A stretch of DNA of 16,935 nucleotides, taken from DATKWS01 sp035529435. Its GTDB lineage: Bacteria; Krumholzibacteriota; Krumholzibacteriia; Krumholzibacteriales; Krumholzibacteriaceae. A program made the translations under genes and the position numbers. The notes under the pieces are model-generated. The model saw only the letters and a program-made list of their open reading frames with translations, searched no databases and had not been told where the DNA came from. Positions 14,779 to 16,935 of this stretch are shown here, one piece after another; positions within the stretch are counted from its first letter, which is position 1, and every line of letters begins with the position of its first letter. Where the stretch lies: contig DATKWS010000239.1 of assembly GCA_035529435.1 (NCBI GenBank), positions 1 to 16,935 on the forward strand, in the 5' to 3' direction.

Positions 14779-14867
14779 TGACCGCGGGTGTGCGCGGGGC
14801 TTGCCGGGAATGAAAAAGATAATCAAGTCGGTGCGAACGGTGAAGAGTACGGGAGAGGGGTATTGAA

Positions 14868-15950
14868 ATGAGAATCGGAGTATTGACGGGCGGCGGTGAC
14901 GCACCCGGACTGAATCCCGCCATCGCCGGCGTCGTCGAGCGGGCGACCATCTACGGGTACGAGGTCATCGGCCTCAAGCGGGGTTGGGAGGCGCTCTGCA
15001 TAGAGGAGAACGATCAGCACGTCGTCACGCTGGGTCCCGAGATCATAAAGGACTACAGCAGGATGGGCGGGAGCAAGCTCCAGTGCAGCAGGACGAATCC
15101 GGTGGCGGAGGGGAACGACCGGACCGATCTCGTGAAGAAGAATATGAAGAAGCTCAGGCTCGATGCGGTGATCGCGATCGGCGGCGAGGACACGCTCGGC
15201 GCGGCGGCGACGCTGCACGAGCGCGGCGTCCCCGTCGTCGGCATTCCCAAGACGATCGATCGCGATCTCGCCGGCACCGAGTACTCCCTCGGCTACGACA
15301 CGGCCCTCAACGTGATCTGTGACAGCGCCGAGCGGATCTCTCACACCGCGGAGTCGCACCAGACGATATTCTTCCTCGAGGTGATGGGGCGCCATTCGGG
15401 GTGGCTGGCGCTCAGGGGAGGAGAGGCGGCGTTCGCCGACGTCATACTGATCCCCGAGTACCCGTTCACACTCGAGAAGCTCTCGGCGGTCATCAGGGAG
15501 GGATTGGCGCAGAGCAAGGCGATGGGATTCGAGCATCTCTACAAACTGATCGTCGTCTCCGAGGGCTCCCATATCAAGGGTGAGGAGGAGGTCCGCAAGG
15601 ACGCGCAGCTCGACGAGTTCGGGCACTACAGCCTGGGCGGCGTCGGCAGCTACCTGAAAGCGCTTCTCGAGCATGAATTTCATCATACCCGCTACACGGC
15701 GCTCGCCTACCTCCAGCGGGGCGCTCCGCCGTCCCAGAAGGACCGGCAGACGGGGAGGCGCTTCGGTAACAACGCCGTCGAGATGATAAAGAACGGCGAT
15801 GTGGGATACATGGTGGCGCTCCAGCGCGCGCGCCTGAGGAAGGTGCCGCTCGTGGAGATCAGGAAATCGCCGAGCCTCGTGAACGTCGACAAGTACTACG
15901 ATACCGAGCACCTCAATGTGAAGATCGAATGGACCGATATGGATGAATAG
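14868..15950 (+). CDS. 6-phosphofructokinase, PPi/mixed-substrate type
   Basis: A 360-residue cytoplasmic phosphofructokinase that phosphorylates fructose 6-phosphate at C1. The N-terminus LTGGGDAPGLN is the phosphoryl-donor loop. AIGGEDTLG (103-111) carries Asp108 where ATP-dependent enzymes have Gly, a hallmark of PPi-using or mixed enzymes related to the actinobacterial group III type. PKTIDRDL (127-134) holds the catalytic Asp131, but Arg132 replaces the usual Asn of TIDND. TAESH (160-164) and MGRHSGW (173-179) bind the sugar phosphate. Start ATG 14868 follows GGGAGAGGGG. An 18-codon frame ending one base before this ATG (14810-14866) may couple translation. The gene is convergent with the methyltransferase gene. 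PPi use would make the step reversible; that is inferred from the Asp and could be ATP or polyphosphate instead. Confidence 0.94.
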   Translation: MRIGVLTGGGDAPGLNPAIAGVVERATIYGYEVIGLKRGWEALCIEENDQHVVTLGPEIIKDYSRMGGSKLQCSRTNPVAEGNDRTDLVKKNMKKLRLDAVIAIGGEDTLGAAATLHERGVPVVGIPKTIDRDLAGTEYSLGYDTALNVICDSAERISHTAESHQTIFFLEVMGRHSGWLALRGGEAAFADVILIPEYPFTLEKLSAVIREGLAQSKAMGFEHLYKLIVVSEGSHIKGEEEVRKDAQLDEFGHYSLGGVGSYLKALLEHEFHHTRYTALAYLQRGAPPSQKDRQTGRRFGNNAVEMIKNGDVGYMVALQRARLRKVPLVEIRKSPSLVNVDKYYDTEHLNVKIEWTDMDE

Positions 15951-15953
15951 AAG

Positions 15954-15974
15954 CGGAGAGTGCCTCTCTCTTTG
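15954..15974. terminator. weak hairpin between convergent genes
   Basis: GAGAG (15956-15960) and CTCTC (15964-15968) form a short stem followed by TCTTTG. It is the only terminator-like element in the 26-bp gap between the phosphofructokinase and methyltransferase stop codons. Confidence 0.3.
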
Positions 15975-15976
15975 CT

Positions 15977-16935
15977 TCAGCTCCGGCGAAACAGCGCCAC
16001 CGTTTCGATATGATATGTCCCCGGAAAGAGGTCGACGAGGTGCACCGCCGAGAGGATGTATCCCGCCTCGATGAGCCTCGCCGCGTCCCGCGCGAAGGTC
16101 GGCGGCTCGCACGATACGATGATCAGCTCAGTGGGTCTTATCTTTATTATACCCTTGAGTGCCTGCGCGTTGATGCCCGAGCGCGGCGGGTCGGCGATGA
16201 TGATGTCGATGTCCCGGATCTTGTGAATCCTTTTCTCCACCATTCCATGCAGGAACCGTACATTCGTCGTCTTGTTGAGACGCCGCGCCGCGATGGCGCT
16301 CCGGTGGGCGGCCGCATTGCTCTCGATGCCGGTCGCCTCCATGACGAGCCGCGAAAGGGGCAGGGTGAAGAATCCGACGCCGCAGTAGAGATCGAGGAGC
16401 TTGCGCCTGGCCTCTTTCGGCAGGGATACGACGAGATCGAGGAGCGTATCGTTCAGGTACCGGTTCACCTGGAAGAACGACTCGGGGCTCACGGGGAAGA
16501 GGTATCCCTTCGCCTCCATCAAAATGTCAGGGGGGCCGGCCCGGTCGGTGAGGCCCCAGAAGTGGACGGCTCCGAACCGGTCGAGGCGCACGCGCACCTC
16601 TCCGCCTGCGGGGAGGGATTCGGGGGGCAGATCGGCGATCGCCTCTCTCATAACGGGCGACAGGAGGAGGCATCCCTGCTGCGGGAAGGGGACGACCTCG
16701 TCGGACTCCCGCGCGGCGAAGCCGGGCCGCCGCTCGCCGTTCACGCGGAACTCGGCGTGGTTTCGGTACCCGAATCGTTCCGGGGAGGCGATCACGCCGG
16801 CGAGGGCCGTTTTGACCTTGCCGATACGTTCGAGATTCTCGAGGAGCACGGCCTCCTTGGTCGCGATCTCGTCCTGGTAGCTCAGGTGAAGCATGTGGCA
16901 ACCGCCGCAGGCGCCGAATACGGGGCACTCGGGCG
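15977..16935 (-). CDS. 23S rRNA (uracil-C5)-methyltransferase, RlmD/TrmA family, 5' end outside the window
   Basis: The frame runs off the right edge, so the N-terminus (normally a TRAM domain) is missing; about 319 residues are visible. Codons upstream of the internal ATG at 16894 read CPVFGACGGC, the [4Fe-4S] cluster cysteine motif of the RlmD/RumA group, so that ATG is not the start. Further motifs are SPESFFQVN, LDLYCGVGFFTLPLS (SAM binding), ADPPRSGIN, and SCEPPTFARD with the catalytic Cys, followed by DLFPGTYHIE at the C-terminus. The enzyme adds a methyl group from SAM to C5 of a uridine in 23S rRNA. The family is certain; the exact site (1939, 747 or both) cannot be told from the sequence. 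Confidence 0.93.
   Translation of the reverse strand, partial: PECPVFGACGGCHMLHLSYQDEIATKEAVLLENLERIGKVKTALAGVIASPERFGYRNHAEFRVNGERRPGFAARESDEVVPFPQQGCLLLSPVMREAIADLPPESLPAGGEVRVRLDRFGAVHFWGLTDRAGPPDILMEAKGYLFPVSPESFFQVNRYLNDTLLDLVVSLPKEARRKLLDLYCGVGFFTLPLSRLVMEATGIESNAAAHRSAIAARRLNKTTNVRFLHGMVEKRIHKIRDIDIIIADPPRSGINAQALKGIIKIRPTELIIVSCEPPTFARDAARLIEAGYILSAVHLVDLFPGTYHIETVALFRRS

Noticed and set aside
14823..16112. 429-codon minus-strand open frame opposite phosphofructokinase
   Set aside because: Antisense shadow without domains; it conflicts with a clearly recognisable PFK and overlaps the methyltransferase end in another frame.
1..16935. CRISPR array, transposase, integrase or toxin-antitoxin pair
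   Set aside because: No regularly spaced repeats, no insertion-sequence ends and no such protein motifs were found on either strand.

Overview
The window looks like a chromosomal stretch of a GC-rich, Gram-negative-type bacterium. Two adjacent secreted proteins carry a dockerin-like calcium-binding tail and a C-terminal FlgD-like/T9SS-like 'PNPFNP' module. That combination is frequent in FCB-related candidate phyla (Krumholzibacteriota, Eisenbacteria, Latescibacteria and similar). This placement is inference from domain style only; no marker gene was compared.

Left flank (1-1900, GC-rich). The window opens inside the 3' end of a probable glycoside hydrolase family 3 gene. A tRNA-Asp(GUC) follows, with a near-consensus promoter, a structured leader and a terminator. 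A small minus-strand RRM RNA-binding protein comes next.

Peptide-utilisation block (1901-8199). This holds a secreted C69 dipeptidase and an MFS transporter that strongly resembles the MFSD1 dipeptide carrier. Facing them is a very large secreted S9 prolyl-oligopeptidase-type peptidase with an extra thioredoxin-fold C-terminus. Together they suggest stepwise extracellular or periplasmic peptide breakdown followed by dipeptide uptake.

AT-richer secreted-protein island (about 8270-14050). A perfect-consensus sigma70 promoter (TTGACA-17-TATAAT) precedes a tight plus-strand operon. Its members are a secreted protein with two tandem copies of an unrecognised domain, a matrixin-like zinc metalloprotease interrupted by one in-frame TGA, the FN3/dockerin continuation of that protease, and a protein with a cohesin-like domain plus FlgD-like tail. 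A convergent minus-strand lipoprotein with a predicted parallel beta-helix closes the island.

Right flank (14251-16935, GC-rich again). A thioredoxin-fold lipoprotein (CKWC) and a phosphofructokinase of the PPi/mixed-substrate type lie on the plus strand. A convergent TrmA/RlmD-type rRNA uracil methyltransferase runs off the window end.

The most notable points are the in-frame TGA in the matrixin-dockerin gene, the adjacent dockerin and cohesin-like partners, the dipeptidase/MFSD1-like pairing, and the S9-thioredoxin fusion.
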